The position numbers and the translations under genes were made by a program. Under the pieces are notes generated by a model that had not been told where the DNA came from, did no database searches, and saw nothing but the letters and a program-made list of their open reading frames with translations. Of a stretch of DNA of 64,000 nucleotides, positions 43,250 through 51,385 are shown piece after piece (positions within the stretch are counted from its first letter, which is position 1; each line of letters opens with the position of its first letter). The stretch comes from Heliobacterium chlorum (GTDB lineage: Bacteria > Bacillota > Desulfitobacteriia > Heliobacteriales > Heliobacteriaceae): assembly GCF_014502795.1 (NCBI RefSeq), contig NZ_JACVHF010000011.1:1-64000 (forward strand), given 5' to 3'.

Positions 43250-43876
43250 CTAGCGAACGAATTCCCTTCCTGTGTATCCATTTTTGAGGGCCTCTTGAAA
43301 CCATAGGGCCCTATCGTTCGTTTCCTGCAGAATAGAATTAATTGAAACAGCGGCTTCGCGAGCACCGAATTCCCCGGAGCAATGAAACCAAACGGAGGCC
43401 TGTTCTGGATCGTTAGAAACTCCCCAGCCTAGCGCATACATCACTGCCAGCTTAAACTGGGAAAGGGCATGCCCTTGCTTGGCTGCCTTCAAAAACCACT
43501 GGGCTGCCTGGGCAGCATTTTGCGGTACCCCTTTGCCGATGCTATAACGTACACCTAGGTTGTGTTGTGCCTTGGCATATCCTTGGTCTGCGGAACGCAC
43601 AAACCATCTTAACGCCTCTTCCCCATCCTGGGCGATTCCCCTTCCCATACAATAACAGACACCTAGTTCGTACTGGCCGCCGGAATGTTCTCGTTCCGCG
43701 GCCTTTTTAAATAGTTCAGCCGCCAGGACAGCTTCCTTGGCCACTCCGATTCCCTCTAAAAAACAAAGTCCTAAAAAAAACCAGTCTTCTCTTTCGTCCA
43801 GTTTGTACTTTAGATCATTGGGATATTCAATGGAAGAAGTCAATTCTTCAGTAGGACTCACTCTTTGCAAAGGCAT
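43250..43876 (-). CDS. Sel1-like repeat protein
   Basis: A 208-residue protein with about four Sel1/TPR-like repeats of 36 residues, each carrying the pattern LG-x-Y-x3-G-x-GV followed by A-x-WF-x-KAA. Such repeats form a helical scaffold for protein contacts. There is no signal peptide. The ATG at 43876 has AGGGG 8 nt upstream. Its last base is adjacent to the stop of the convergent regulator, with no spacer for a terminator between them. Confidence 0.85.
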   Translation of the reverse strand: MPLQRVSPTEELTSSIEYPNDLKYKLDEREDWFFLGLCFLEGIGVAKEAVLAAELFKKAAEREHSGGQYELGVCYCMGRGIAQDGEEALRWFVRSADQGYAKAQHNLGVRYSIGKGVPQNAAQAAQWFLKAAKQGHALSQFKLAVMYALGWGVSNDPEQASVWFHCSGEFGAREAAVSINSILQETNDRALWFQEALKNGYTGREFVR

Positions 43877-43952
43877 ATGTTTTTCCCCTTCCATTTTAAT
43901 ATAAAATATCCTCTTCTTGTGTTTTGTAAAAAAATTTCAATTGCCTCCTTCG

Positions 43953-44007
43953 TAAAAAAAATCTCAGTGACCTCCTGTTCACGCGGAACAATCTCGTCAC
44001 TGAGATT
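43953..44007 (-). terminator. Orphan terminator-like hairpin upstream of the Sel1 gene
   Basis: AATCTCAGTGAC (43960-43971) and GTCACTGAGATT (43996-44007) are perfect 12-bp arms, with a smaller TGTTC/GAACA hairpin inside. On the minus strand a run of eight T follows. No gene ends here: the nearest upstream minus-strand gene ends at 44272 with its own terminator. It may terminate a small RNA or attenuate the Sel1 gene. Confidence 0.7.
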
Positions 44008-44196
44008 CTACGTTTATCGTTAATGATGATGTAAGTAAAACGAAAGATAATAAAATGTGATTTAACACAACTCAACACTGTTTAACTTTCGTTACCAAGA
44101 TGATAAAACATAACATAAAACAAGTCAAGACGTTCTCTCAAATAAAACGTTCCTGACCTGTTGTTCATGGAATAATAAGCATGGCAGTTGATCACG
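44008..44196. other. AT-rich gap between two terminator hairpins
   Basis: No protein gene with a ribosome site was found here. A 60-codon minus-strand frame (43896-44078) reads through the hairpin and looks fortuitous. The stretch could encode a minus-strand small RNA ending at 43953. Confidence 0.35.
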
Positions 44197-44242
44197 AAAA
44201 AACCGCTCTGAGACTAACGTCTTTAGTCCCAGAGCGGTTTTT
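44197..44242 (-). terminator. Intrinsic terminator after cbiL
   Basis: AACCGCTCTG pairs with CAGAGCGGTT, with an inner GACTAA/TTAGTC stem. T-runs lie on both sides. It is about 30 bp beyond the cbiL stop. Confidence 0.9.
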
Positions 44243-44271
44243 TTAATCGGTTCACTTTATAGTGACTTAAG

Positions 44272-44973
44272 TTAATCCGAACTTGGCTGCCTTCTGGCGA
44301 TGATCGTCGACAAGTAGGTCAGCGTCTTGCCTCTCATCTTCTCCAGGTCCTTTTCGATGATTTCCCCAGGTAGCCCGCAGCGCCCGACCAGTACGGCCTG
44401 TTCTTTGAAACCGTAGATCGCTAAGAGGTCTATGATACGATCGAGATTTTTATGTACTTTCAATAATATGATTGTATCTGCTGAGGCCAACGATGGTTCA
44501 ATATTGTCACAGCTATCATTCACAGGAATAATCGTCACCGCCTCGTCGCCGTCAGCGATGGGAAATCCAGCCGCGCAGCTGATGGCAGAGAAAGAGATAA
44601 TTCCCGGTATGTTGACGATTTCGTATTTTTGCTTTGATAACCGTTCAAAGATGGGAACATATTTGCTGTACAGCATCGAATCGCCTCGGGCGATAAAAGC
44701 GACATTCTTTCCCTCTTCTAACAGATTGGCGATCTGCCTACAGGCTTCCGCTAATTTTTCTTCGTCTTGCGCTCTCGGAATCGGCAAATCACATATTTCC
44801 GCATCTTTTCGGATGTATTCTCCGACGATCCCCAAGGCAGAACAACGGGTTCCTTTTTTCTTGGAATAAGGGGCGATGATGACATCGGCCTTGCCTAAAG
44901 CCAATGCGGCTTTTACCGTCAGTAACTCCGGATCGCCAGGGCCAACGCCAATTCCATATAGCTTACCTGTCAT
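44272..44973 (-). CDS. cbiL: Cobalt-factor II / precorrin-2 C20-methyltransferase
   Basis: A 233-residue SAM-dependent methyltransferase of the corrin pathway. The N-terminal motif is LYGIGVGPGDPELLTVKA and the second is FIARGDSMLYSKY; GIISFSAISCAAGFPIADGDE is typical of CobI/CbiL and distinguishes it from other C-methyltransferases. In an anaerobe the cobalt-first (CbiL) role is more likely. It is a lone gene here, away from any cob/cbi operon. GGAG precedes the ATG. Confidence 0.92.
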   Translation of the reverse strand: MTGKLYGIGVGPGDPELLTVKAALALGKADVIIAPYSKKKGTRCSALGIVGEYIRKDAEICDLPIPRAQDEEKLAEACRQIANLLEEGKNVAFIARGDSMLYSKYVPIFERLSKQKYEIVNIPGIISFSAISCAAGFPIADGDEAVTIIPVNDSCDNIEPSLASADTIILLKVHKNLDRIIDLLAIYGFKEQAVLVGRCGLPGEIIEKDLEKMRGKTLTYLSTIIARRQPSSD

Positions 44974-45080
44974 GAGAGAGTTCTCCTTTCATAATCTAAA
45001 TCAACGTATTTACTTTTTAGGTACTGAAAGTGCACTTCTTTACATGAGATGGCATGAGAAATGGAACGAACTGAGGTCGT

Positions 45081-46652
45081 TCAGCCTCTGTCCTCAGGGG
45101 AAAATAATGTGTTAGCATTTTCTCTCGGCAACACTTGAGACAACTGCTGCAAGATGAGCGGAATGCTTGTGTGGCGTGAGAATATCAGCGGTTTACTTGT
45201 CATCGCGGCATATTCTTTGATCATCCACATGGTCCCGTGAGCGATATGCTGGGTTAACACCACGATGGCATCACACTGAGGCAGAATCCTCTTGCATTCA
45301 GCTTGCTTTTCCCCATCCTGACAAAGAATCCGGATAGGTAACTTTTCCCGTTCGCCATGGTCTCGAACCGCCCCAAAGATTCCGACAGTCTTTCCTTTCA
45401 GAACGTCTATTTGGAGTGGTTGTTCAGCACGTCTTTGCCCCATATACATGACATCGGATAGTTCGTCTGACCGATTCACCAGTAGATTCGATGCGGAATT
45501 CGCCAGTGAATTCTTTTTTTGTTCGGTTTGATATCGGTTGATTTCCGATTGCAGATCGTCGATCAAGCCCTTTAAATTCTTAATTTTTCGGATATAGTCA
45601 GTTTCCGAGACTTCCTTTCGCAGGGCCACTAATTGCTCTTGCAGCTTCCGTACCTCTTCTTTAGCTTCATACAGCTTTCTCTCCAGTAAGGCCGTTCGCT
45701 CCCGTGTTTGCTGTAGTTCTACCGTTACCCGCTGCAGTGAGGCTTCCTTTTCACCCAGTTGTTTTTTGACTAGCTTTACGTACCGCCTCAGTTCTGATTC
45801 GTGATTCCCCTCAGCACCGGAGAGCAAGGCAACCGTCGCTTCGGTACGTAAATAGCGCAATGGATCGATCAGTGGAAAGGTAAGCAGCAGGAAGGACAGC
45901 AGGGTTTGCCCCAGGCTTTTCTCGTGAGTGAACACATCCCATTTTCCCGAATAGATCCCGGGAAGCAGCGAAAAATAGATGATTCTATCGACGGTGTGAT
46001 AAAAAAACAGGTCTAACTGCGATTTGGGAAACTCGCGAATCACATACTCTTTGATTCGCTTAACCACCATGTAACGCTTCTTATCGCCCCGGGGTCGCGT
46101 CCGGACGGACTTGTCTCTCGTGAGGTTTTTTAGATCTTCCGGCAGCATGTTCAGTTCGTCTAACAGATCAACCAGTTGCCAAGGATCCATCTCTTTTGCC
46201 GGTTGAGGCCAGCAAGCGTGAAAAAAGGCCAAGCTGTGCTTGACGTAGTCCTCCTTTTGCTCTAGCCATAGACATTCTTGAGCGATCCATAGGTTTTGCA
46301 GTTCCGCCAACCGCCTGGGCGATATGATCTCGCCATAGAGGCTGGTCTTTTCAGAAACGGCAGGAATATCTTTCGAGCCGATTCGAAAGGGTACAGATTC
46401 GCCCGGTTGCGGAATGGTCCACACCAGCTTGGCATGGGTAGCCTCAATCGCACCGTCACAACAAGTTAGTTTTGGAATGGGATACAACCATTTGCCAACC
46501 AGCATGGCATCGGTATGCATCAAATCTGCCTCAGAAATCTGCTCACATACTTTTTGGCTATGTTTCTTCCGGCAGATTGGACAAGTCCGAAAGGCGATAA
46601 CCGATACCTGAGGGATCTCTTGATTGCTGTATTCCCTATCCTCCTTCCCCAT
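45081..46652 (-). CDS. Coiled-coil protein with C-terminal DUF2325 domain
   Basis: A 523-residue protein. The N terminus has a Cys pair (CPICRKKHSQKVC) that could bind zinc. The middle is a long coiled coil (about 300-385, rich in Glu, Lys, Gln and Leu). The C-terminal 100 residues (VGIFGA..., CDAIVVLTQHIAHGTMWMIKEYA, then PLIFSRHTSIPLIL) match the DUF2325 Rossmann-like domain, whose function is unknown. It lies 29 bp downstream of a NifX-like gene and the two are probably cotranscribed. ATG 46652 is preferred over GTG 46664. A link to nitrogen or molybdenum metabolism rests on neighbours only. Confidence 0.78.
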   Translation of the reverse strand: MGKEDREYSNQEIPQVSVIAFRTCPICRKKHSQKVCEQISEADLMHTDAMLVGKWLYPIPKLTCCDGAIEATHAKLVWTIPQPGESVPFRIGSKDIPAVSEKTSLYGEIISPRRLAELQNLWIAQECLWLEQKEDYVKHSLAFFHACWPQPAKEMDPWQLVDLLDELNMLPEDLKNLTRDKSVRTRPRGDKKRYMVVKRIKEYVIREFPKSQLDLFFYHTVDRIIYFSLLPGIYSGKWDVFTHEKSLGQTLLSFLLLTFPLIDPLRYLRTEATVALLSGAEGNHESELRRYVKLVKKQLGEKEASLQRVTVELQQTRERTALLERKLYEAKEEVRKLQEQLVALRKEVSETDYIRKIKNLKGLIDDLQSEINRYQTEQKKNSLANSASNLLVNRSDELSDVMYMGQRRAEQPLQIDVLKGKTVGIFGAVRDHGEREKLPIRILCQDGEKQAECKRILPQCDAIVVLTQHIAHGTMWMIKEYAAMTSKPLIFSRHTSIPLILQQLSQVLPRENANTLFSPEDRG

Positions 46653-46681
46653 CAGGTTCATCACCTTTCTTTCCCAATCAG

Positions 46682-47056
46682 TTACCTGCGATTATCTGAC
46701 CTATGTACGATTTTGCACAGCCATGGTGGAAGATTCCCGGCTAAAGCCTTTTGCAAGCGTTGCAATTCATATTCAAAAGGAGTGCCAGCTTCGACTTTCA
46801 AAGGATGCATTTTTTCTTGGATTAATCGGGCCGCCGCCGGGCCGCCGATATCGGTGCAATAGACCAAGGTGCAGCCTTGCAGGACTTCCAGACGGGCAAC
46901 GATCTTATCGGTTTCAGAAGACTGTAGTTCTTGAGGACATGCGATACCCCGACTCTCATATCCATGCGGGGTTACCTCGAAGATGGCGAATGCTTCTGCT
47001 TGACCAAAATGGGCGTCGATCTCCTTTTGATTATCCGTCGCAAAAGCGATACGCAT
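46682..47056 (-). CDS. NifX/NafY-like cofactor-binding protein (second copy)
   Basis: A 124-residue member of the dinitrogenase iron-molybdenum cofactor family. It shares with the operon NifX (59571-59942) the segments MxxAFAT, DAHFG, VYCT-x-IGGPAAARL and HPLKV-x-x-GTP, and is clearly a paralogue. Such proteins bind or carry FeMo-co or its precursors. It lies outside the nif operon, upstream of a DUF2325 gene, and may serve another cofactor or an alternate nif condition. ATG 47056 follows GGGAG at 8 nt; a longer frame to 47095 lacks a ribosome site. Confidence 0.88.
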   Translation of the reverse strand: MRIAFATDNQKEIDAHFGQAEAFAIFEVTPHGYESRGIACPQELQSSETDKIVARLEVLQGCTLVYCTDIGGPAAARLIQEKMHPLKVEAGTPFEYELQRLQKALAGNLPPWLCKIVHRSDNRR

Positions 47057-47322
47057 GCCATCGTCTCCCTTCACCATCCCGGTTGGAAACAACAAGGCGA
47101 GACCGATTGTTCTATGACTTCCCAGTCTTTCGAACAGACGATCTCGCCAATGAGACTCTACCTCGTTTTAAATCGATTATTTTTCCCTTATCATAAGGAA
47201 TTACAAATGATCCGTCAAGCGAATAAGGGAATTCCCTTCTATCGCTTGTCACATAGAGGGAAACGTTCATAGGTAGCGAATATGCGAAAAAAAGCAACGG
47301 AGGAAGGGAGAGGAGGAATGTT
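47057..47322. other. Divergent control region, NifX-like and molybdopterin oxidoreductase genes
   Basis: The 266-bp gap must contain promoters in both directions. It is AT-rich near 47165-47215. No inverted repeat or sigma54 site was recognised. Confidence 0.35.
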
Positions 47323-49347
47323 ATGTCCACCCGCGAAATCATCACGACTTGTACCCGCGATTGCCCGAATGCTTGCGGGCTTATTGCCAAGGTGGAGAAT
47401 GGCCGGGTCCGCTCCTTGCTCGGCAACCGCGCCCATCCGATCAGCAGTCAAGGCTGCCACAAATGCGCTAAATTCATTGAACGAGCCTACAGCCCCGAAC
47501 GGGTGACGAGTCCCCTTCGACGGGAAGGCGATCGGTGGCGTCGCATCTCCTGGGATGAGGCGCTTGATGAGATCGCTTGGCGAATGAACGATATCAAATC
47601 CCGTCACGGGGCGGAAGCCCTTTTGTATTACCGTGGTTTTGCTCAACGTACCGCCTTAAAACTTCTCAATGAGCGCTTTTTTAATCTCTTCGGCGGAGTC
47701 ACCGGTACTCGCGGTACCTTATGCGGCGGAACTGGCCAGGCATCGCAAAATTTGGACTTCGGTGAGCGCATCTCTCACGATCCCCTCGACCACCAGAATA
47801 GCCGGTCCATGATTCTCTGGGGGCGAAATCCGGCGGCGACGAACCCCTATCTGCTTCCCATCATGGCCTGGATCCAAAAAGCTGGTGGCACAGTCATCCT
47901 GATCGACCCCGTTACTTCGGAGACCCGAAAGCATTGTGATCACCACATCCAACCGGCCCCGGGAACTGACGCCTTCTTAGCTATGGCTGCGGCGAAACGA
48001 ATTCTCGATCTAGGGAAGGCGAATCGCACTTTTCTCACTGAGTGCAGCGAAGGATTTGAAGCGTTTCATCAGATTTTAGACTGTTTCACCGTCGATGAAT
48101 TGGCGGCTCGCTGTGATGTTCCGGTAGATCAGATCGAATTGCTCGCCCAGGTTTTGATCGACCAGTTCCCGGCGGCGATTTTGCTTGGATGGGGACTGCA
48201 CCGCTGGGTCCATGCTCATCATGGGATCCGTGCGATTGACGGGCTCGGTGCCATCGCCGGCATCATCGGCGTACCTGGCGGTGGTATCAGCCAAGGCTTT
48301 GAAGAGTATGCGCCCTATGATCTCTCTTGGACGGGTGATCATCTCCATCCAAATCGCCGGCGCTTCCTGATGCCTCGCATCGGTCAGGAGATTCTTGACG
48401 CCCAAGCTCCCCCGATCGAGATGATCTTCGTTACAGCCGGTAATCCCGTCTGCATGGCGCCGAATGCCAACAAGGTAGCGGAAGCCTTTGCGAAGACGCC
48501 CTTTGTCGTCGTTTCCGGTCACTTTCTGGACGATACGGCGAAGCAGGCCCATATCTTCCTGCCGAGTACGACCTTTTTGGAGGAACAGGATATCGTCGCC
48601 AGCTATGGTCATAACTACATCGGGCCGGTTAACCGGGCGATCGACCCGTTGGGCGAGTGTAAATCCGATTTCGAGATGTTCCGGGCTTTGGCATCACGCT
48701 TTCCCTTTGCCAAAGACTTCGATCGAACCCCCGAGCAATGGCTGTCATTGTTGCTGGCGCCGACGCTGTCACAAGGCGTCACCATGGAAGACTTGTGGTC
48801 AGGTTATGTACGTATGCCGGGGGCGCCGCTCGTCCCTTACCAAGACCGCATCTTTCCTACACCTTCCGGCAAATTCCGGTTTATGACGGATTTTACACTG
48901 CCTGAAAAACATACCAGTCCTGTTCATAGTGGATTACCCATTACCGATTCGGTAAAAGAAAGCTTGATTTCTGCCGAGAATAGGGATGTTGACAGTATCA
49001 CTATCTATCCCTATCACCTGCTGTCAGTCTCCCCTTTCGAGTGGCTCTGTTCCGAATTGACCCCAGAGGACCAATCAGAACTGACACTGATCAGGATGCA
49101 TCCCTCGGAAGCATCGAAATGGGGAATTGCAGAATCGGATATTGTGGAGATTACCAGCTCCGTAGGAAAGACGAAGGCCCGGGTCCACTTCGACGAGCGG
49201 CAGCGCAGAGACACGATTGTCTTTCCACGGGGGAAGTGGCTGCAAAGCGGAAGCAGCGCCAACGTGCTCACGCTAGATCTGGTCAGTGACGTCGGTTCCG
49301 GAGCCCCCTATTATGAGACGAGAGTAACCGTAAGGAAATTGGCCTAA
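47323..49347 (+). CDS. Molybdopterin oxidoreductase, cytoplasmic, DMSO-reductase family
   Basis: A 674-residue molybdenum or tungsten bis-MGD enzyme. The N terminus has a [4Fe-4S] motif C10-x3-C14-x3-C18-x26-C45. Further marks are LWGRNPAATNPYLLP (dinucleotide contact), GTLCGGTGQAS, and a C-terminal dinucleotide-binding domain (from about 560) containing MHPSEASKWGI. There is no twin-arginine signal, so it acts in the cytoplasm. No Fe-S or membrane partner subunit is adjacent. Such single-subunit enzymes include formate dehydrogenase-like, thiosulfate/polysulfide reductase-like and uncharacterised BisC-type proteins; the substrate is unknown. AGGAGG precedes the ATG. Confidence 0.88.
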   Translation: MSTREIITTCTRDCPNACGLIAKVENGRVRSLLGNRAHPISSQGCHKCAKFIERAYSPERVTSPLRREGDRWRRISWDEALDEIAWRMNDIKSRHGAEALLYYRGFAQRTALKLLNERFFNLFGGVTGTRGTLCGGTGQASQNLDFGERISHDPLDHQNSRSMILWGRNPAATNPYLLPIMAWIQKAGGTVILIDPVTSETRKHCDHHIQPAPGTDAFLAMAAAKRILDLGKANRTFLTECSEGFEAFHQILDCFTVDELAARCDVPVDQIELLAQVLIDQFPAAILLGWGLHRWVHAHHGIRAIDGLGAIAGIIGVPGGGISQGFEEYAPYDLSWTGDHLHPNRRRFLMPRIGQEILDAQAPPIEMIFVTAGNPVCMAPNANKVAEAFAKTPFVVVSGHFLDDTAKQAHIFLPSTTFLEEQDIVASYGHNYIGPVNRAIDPLGECKSDFEMFRALASRFPFAKDFDRTPEQWLSLLLAPTLSQGVTMEDLWSGYVRMPGAPLVPYQDRIFPTPSGKFRFMTDFTLPEKHTSPVHSGLPITDSVKESLISAENRDVDSITIYPYHLLSVSPFEWLCSELTPEDQSELTLIRMHPSEASKWGIAESDIVEITSSVGKTKARVHFDERQRRDTIVFPRGKWLQSGSSANVLTLDLVSDVGSGAPYYETRVTVRKLA

Positions 49348-49355
49348 CTTTATTC

Positions 49356-49571
49356 TCACTTGTTACCACGATATAAACTACGGTTCTTCGCTGCTAAATG
49401 TAAGGCAGCTGCCGATGATGGTGCTTGCAAGATGATCATCTTTTTCTGCGGATAAATGCCCGTATTCACGTAGTCATACATGGTTCGATAAACAACTTCC
49501 TCGTTGCGGTCAAAGTCAAGGACTTGAAAATCGAAGATTTCATTGGGGTTGAACACGAGCAGCCAATACAT
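49356..49571 (-). CDS. Small hypothetical protein
   Basis: A 71-residue protein, MYWLLVFNPNEIFDF at the start, which I do not recognise. A good ribosome site (AGGTG, 6 nt spacing) precedes the ATG and it fills the gap after the oxidoreductase, converging on it with 8 bp between stops. The N terminus is hydrophobic but short of a membrane helix. It could be a real small gene or chance. Confidence 0.5.
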   Translation of the reverse strand: MYWLLVFNPNEIFDFQVLDFDRNEEVVYRTMYDYVNTGIYPQKKMIILQAPSSAAALHLAAKNRSLYRGNK

Positions 49572-49606
49572 ACACTTCACCTACCATTCTGAATCAAAAG
49601 GGAATC

Positions 49607-49649
49607 AAAAAAGGGCTCCGAAAGGTTAGTTAAAGCCTTTCGAGAGCCC
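49607..49649 (-). terminator. Intrinsic terminator after the chemoreceptor gene
   Basis: GGGCTC (49613-49618) pairs with GAGCCC (49644-49649), with an inner GAAAGG/CCTTTC stem. A T-run follows on the minus strand (49612-49607). It lies 126 bp after the chemoreceptor stop. Confidence 0.85.
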
Positions 49650-49774
49650 TCATTGGCAAGCGTTCAAGATAGCCTTGTCGGTCTGCGCTCTGTTATGTTC
49701 TTATTGTAATCCAACAGGTTCCTACTTTCAATTCTATTCCATTCCATTTTGCGGAACGACTCAGGTTTCGGTGA

Positions 49775-50788
49775 TTATTTTCCAGTCTCCATTACTTCTT
49801 TGACGACAGCAGACCAATTCTTACCGGAATAAGCATTATAACCCTTGGTGTGGGCATATCCATAAATTTGAACTTTCCCATTCATTTCTCGTTCTAATGT
49901 ATATCCATATTGTTCCCCAGAGATCGCCTTTTGCACTGCCGATATGCTGCTCAAATCGGTCTCCAAAATACCCTGGCGATCTCGAGTTCCAATGACGATT
50001 CCCGCTTTATTAACGACAAAGAGCTTACCCTCGGGGCTAACTTTAGCCGAATCAATGATATCGTAGATGTAATCCCAATTGAATCGTGTAGAGAAAATAC
50101 CGACGATTCGTCCGTCTTTTTCCCGTACCGGACAGGAGTATGCGATCGTCGGCTTCTGTAAGGTATTCGAATAGTACAGATCGGTCACATAGACCTTACC
50201 GGACCGTAAGGTCTCCCGAAACCACTCTTCCTGAGACACATTTTTTCCGACCAACCCTTGATTTTTCCCTACGGATACCATATTCCCCTGTACGTCGGCT
50301 AGATAGAGGTCGTGATAGACCTCATAGATCTCAATAATCTTTCGCATCAATTGTGTTGCCAGTGCTTGCCGGTCCGGTTCTTCTCCAGATACGCAGTTGA
50401 TGATCTCTTTAAAAGTTGCCCAGGCTTGCACGTCACAGTTGCGTTCAAACAAATTGCGATCGATTTTGTCTATCGTATCGAATGCGACATCAGCAGTACG
50501 AACGGCGATGACTTGCATCGCCGTCAACTGTATCTCACTGATAATATCAGAACTATCTTTGGTCACTTGAAAACTTTGATCGGCCAGATTACGAATCTCC
50601 TCGGCGACCACCCGAAAGCCACGGCCTGCTTCACCAGCACGGGCTGCTTCGATCGCTGAATTCAAGGCAATCAAATTCGTCTTTTTGGTAATCCGATCGA
50701 TCGTGTTCACAGATTGGCGCATCCGACTTGTACCGGTGTTCAGTTTTTTAAGCAGCGCCGACACGTTCACATGGTTTCCAGTCATCAT
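49775..50788 (-). CDS. Cytoplasmic chemoreceptor-like protein: short MCP module followed by Cache sensor
   Basis: A 337-residue protein with no membrane helix. A short methyl-accepting signalling hairpin comes first, with the near-invariant tip region [30 protein letters not shown] (residues 37-67). A Cache-type sensor fills about 155-330 ([50 protein letters not shown]). The order is the reverse of ordinary receptors, where the sensor is N-terminal and outside the cell. It would sense a small ligand in the cytoplasm. The signalling hairpin is short and may lack full methylation helices. GGAGAG precedes the ATG; a terminator-like hairpin lies in its leader. Confidence 0.82.
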   Translation of the reverse strand: MMTGNHVNVSALLKKLNTGTSRMRQSVNTIDRITKKTNLIALNSAIEAARAGEAGRGFRVVAEEIRNLADQSFQVTKDSSDIISEIQLTAMQVIAVRTADVAFDTIDKIDRNLFERNCDVQAWATFKEIINCVSGEEPDRQALATQLMRKIIEIYEVYHDLYLADVQGNMVSVGKNQGLVGKNVSQEEWFRETLRSGKVYVTDLYYSNTLQKPTIAYSCPVREKDGRIVGIFSTRFNWDYIYDIIDSAKVSPEGKLFVVNKAGIVIGTRDRQGILETDLSSISAVQKAISGEQYGYTLEREMNGKVQIYGYAHTKGYNAYSGKNWSAVVKEVMETGK

Positions 50789-50844
50789 GTTTCGCTCTCC
50801 TTTTTCTTATCGCCTTCTTTCACTTTCACACTTTTTCCCTAAAA

Positions 50845-50905
50845 AACAAAACGATGCCCGACACATCTTATGATGAGATGCGTACGGAACATCGTCGTTC
50901 CATAG
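50845..50905 (-). promoter_or_regulatory. Terminator-like hairpin in the leader of the chemoreceptor gene
   Basis: On the minus strand ACGATG, an inner CGCATCT/AGATGTG stem and CATCGT form a nested hairpin. It is followed by TTTGTTTTTT, about 60 bp upstream of the chemoreceptor ATG. It may end a transcript carrying the two tiny frames at 50953-51097, or act as an attenuator. Confidence 0.5.
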
Positions 50906-50952
50906 TGAAAATTCACCACATTATCTTCCCATAGTATTACAGGAAAAGCAAT

Positions 50953-51039
50953 CTAGCTCGAACATTTATTTTTAATCCTGTTTAATACCTGTAGCTGGCA
51001 TTTACCGCAGGTTACCTTATGACTATGACTCTCCACCAT
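50953..51039 (-). CDS. Possible 28-residue CxxC miniprotein
   Basis: A minus-strand ATG frame encodes MVESHSHKVTCGKCQLQVLN and eight more residues. It has a CGKC pair and a His-rich N terminus like a metal knuckle. It overlaps the 24-codon frame at 51023-51097 in another register. The two together read like one small protein split by a frameshift. The evidence is only composition and position. Confidence 0.3.
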   Translation of the reverse strand: MVESHSHKVTCGKCQLQVLNRIKNKCSS

Positions 51040-51097
51040 TAACTGCCTTCTTCATCGCGAGTAAATATTCAATCGCTGTCGTTGGCTTACCACGCAT
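51023..51097 (-). CDS. Possible 24-residue small ORF
   Basis: The frame MRGKPTTAIEYLLAMKKAVN (24 residues in all) has GAGAGG 7 nt before its ATG. It overlaps the start of the CxxC frame at 50953-51039, as in translational coupling. It lies upstream of the chemoreceptor gene on the same strand. I do not recognise it. Confidence 0.35.
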   Translation of the reverse strand: MRGKPTTAIEYLLAMKKAVNGGES

Positions 51098-51385
51098 ATC
51101 AAATCCTCTCATAAATAGGATGCTCATGATTATATTTGAATTTAAAAACATGGTTTATACTGAAATCAGGAGATAACAGGAGATATTTTGAGCACGAATG
51201 TTATATTCGTGTGAAACCGGCCTTTTTAGCTCGAAAATCAGAGGTGACAGAAGGTATCAATTGGGAGTATCTTTAAGCCACAGAGATTAAGAAAACGATG
51301 GCAGAGACGCCATTCTGAAGTTAACCGCTTCGGAATGGCGTTTATGTTTTATCGGGCTCATGCGCGAATAAAGGGGGCAAGGTAA
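51098..51385. other. Upstream region of the HutP-like gene
   Basis: The region holds a perfect 19-bp palindrome, CACGAATGTTATATTCGTG (51193-51211), which may be an operator. A terminator-like hairpin follows at 51305-51343. TATACT near 51156 is a possible -10 box but no well-spaced -35 was found. No sigma54 promoter is present: the TGGCAT near 50997 lacks a -12 element at the right distance. Confidence 0.45.
51305..51343 (+). terminator. Terminator-like hairpin in the leader of the HutP-like gene
   Basis: A 16-bp stem (51305-51320 with 51328-51343, including GACGCCATTC/GAATGGCGTT) has a 7-nt loop. It is followed by ATGTTTTATC. It lies 43 bp before the HutP-like ATG. If it stops transcription in part, the HutP-like gene itself may be under attenuation. 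Confidence 0.6.

Noticed and set aside
43896-44078. 60-residue minus-strand frame
   Set aside because: It reads through the perfect terminator hairpin, has no ribosome site, and its basic, aromatic-rich composition looks like translated AT-rich spacer.
50990-51015. sigma54 promoter upstream of the nif locus (TGGCAT...GCAG)
   Set aside because: Only 8 nt separate the GG and GC elements, where 10 are needed.
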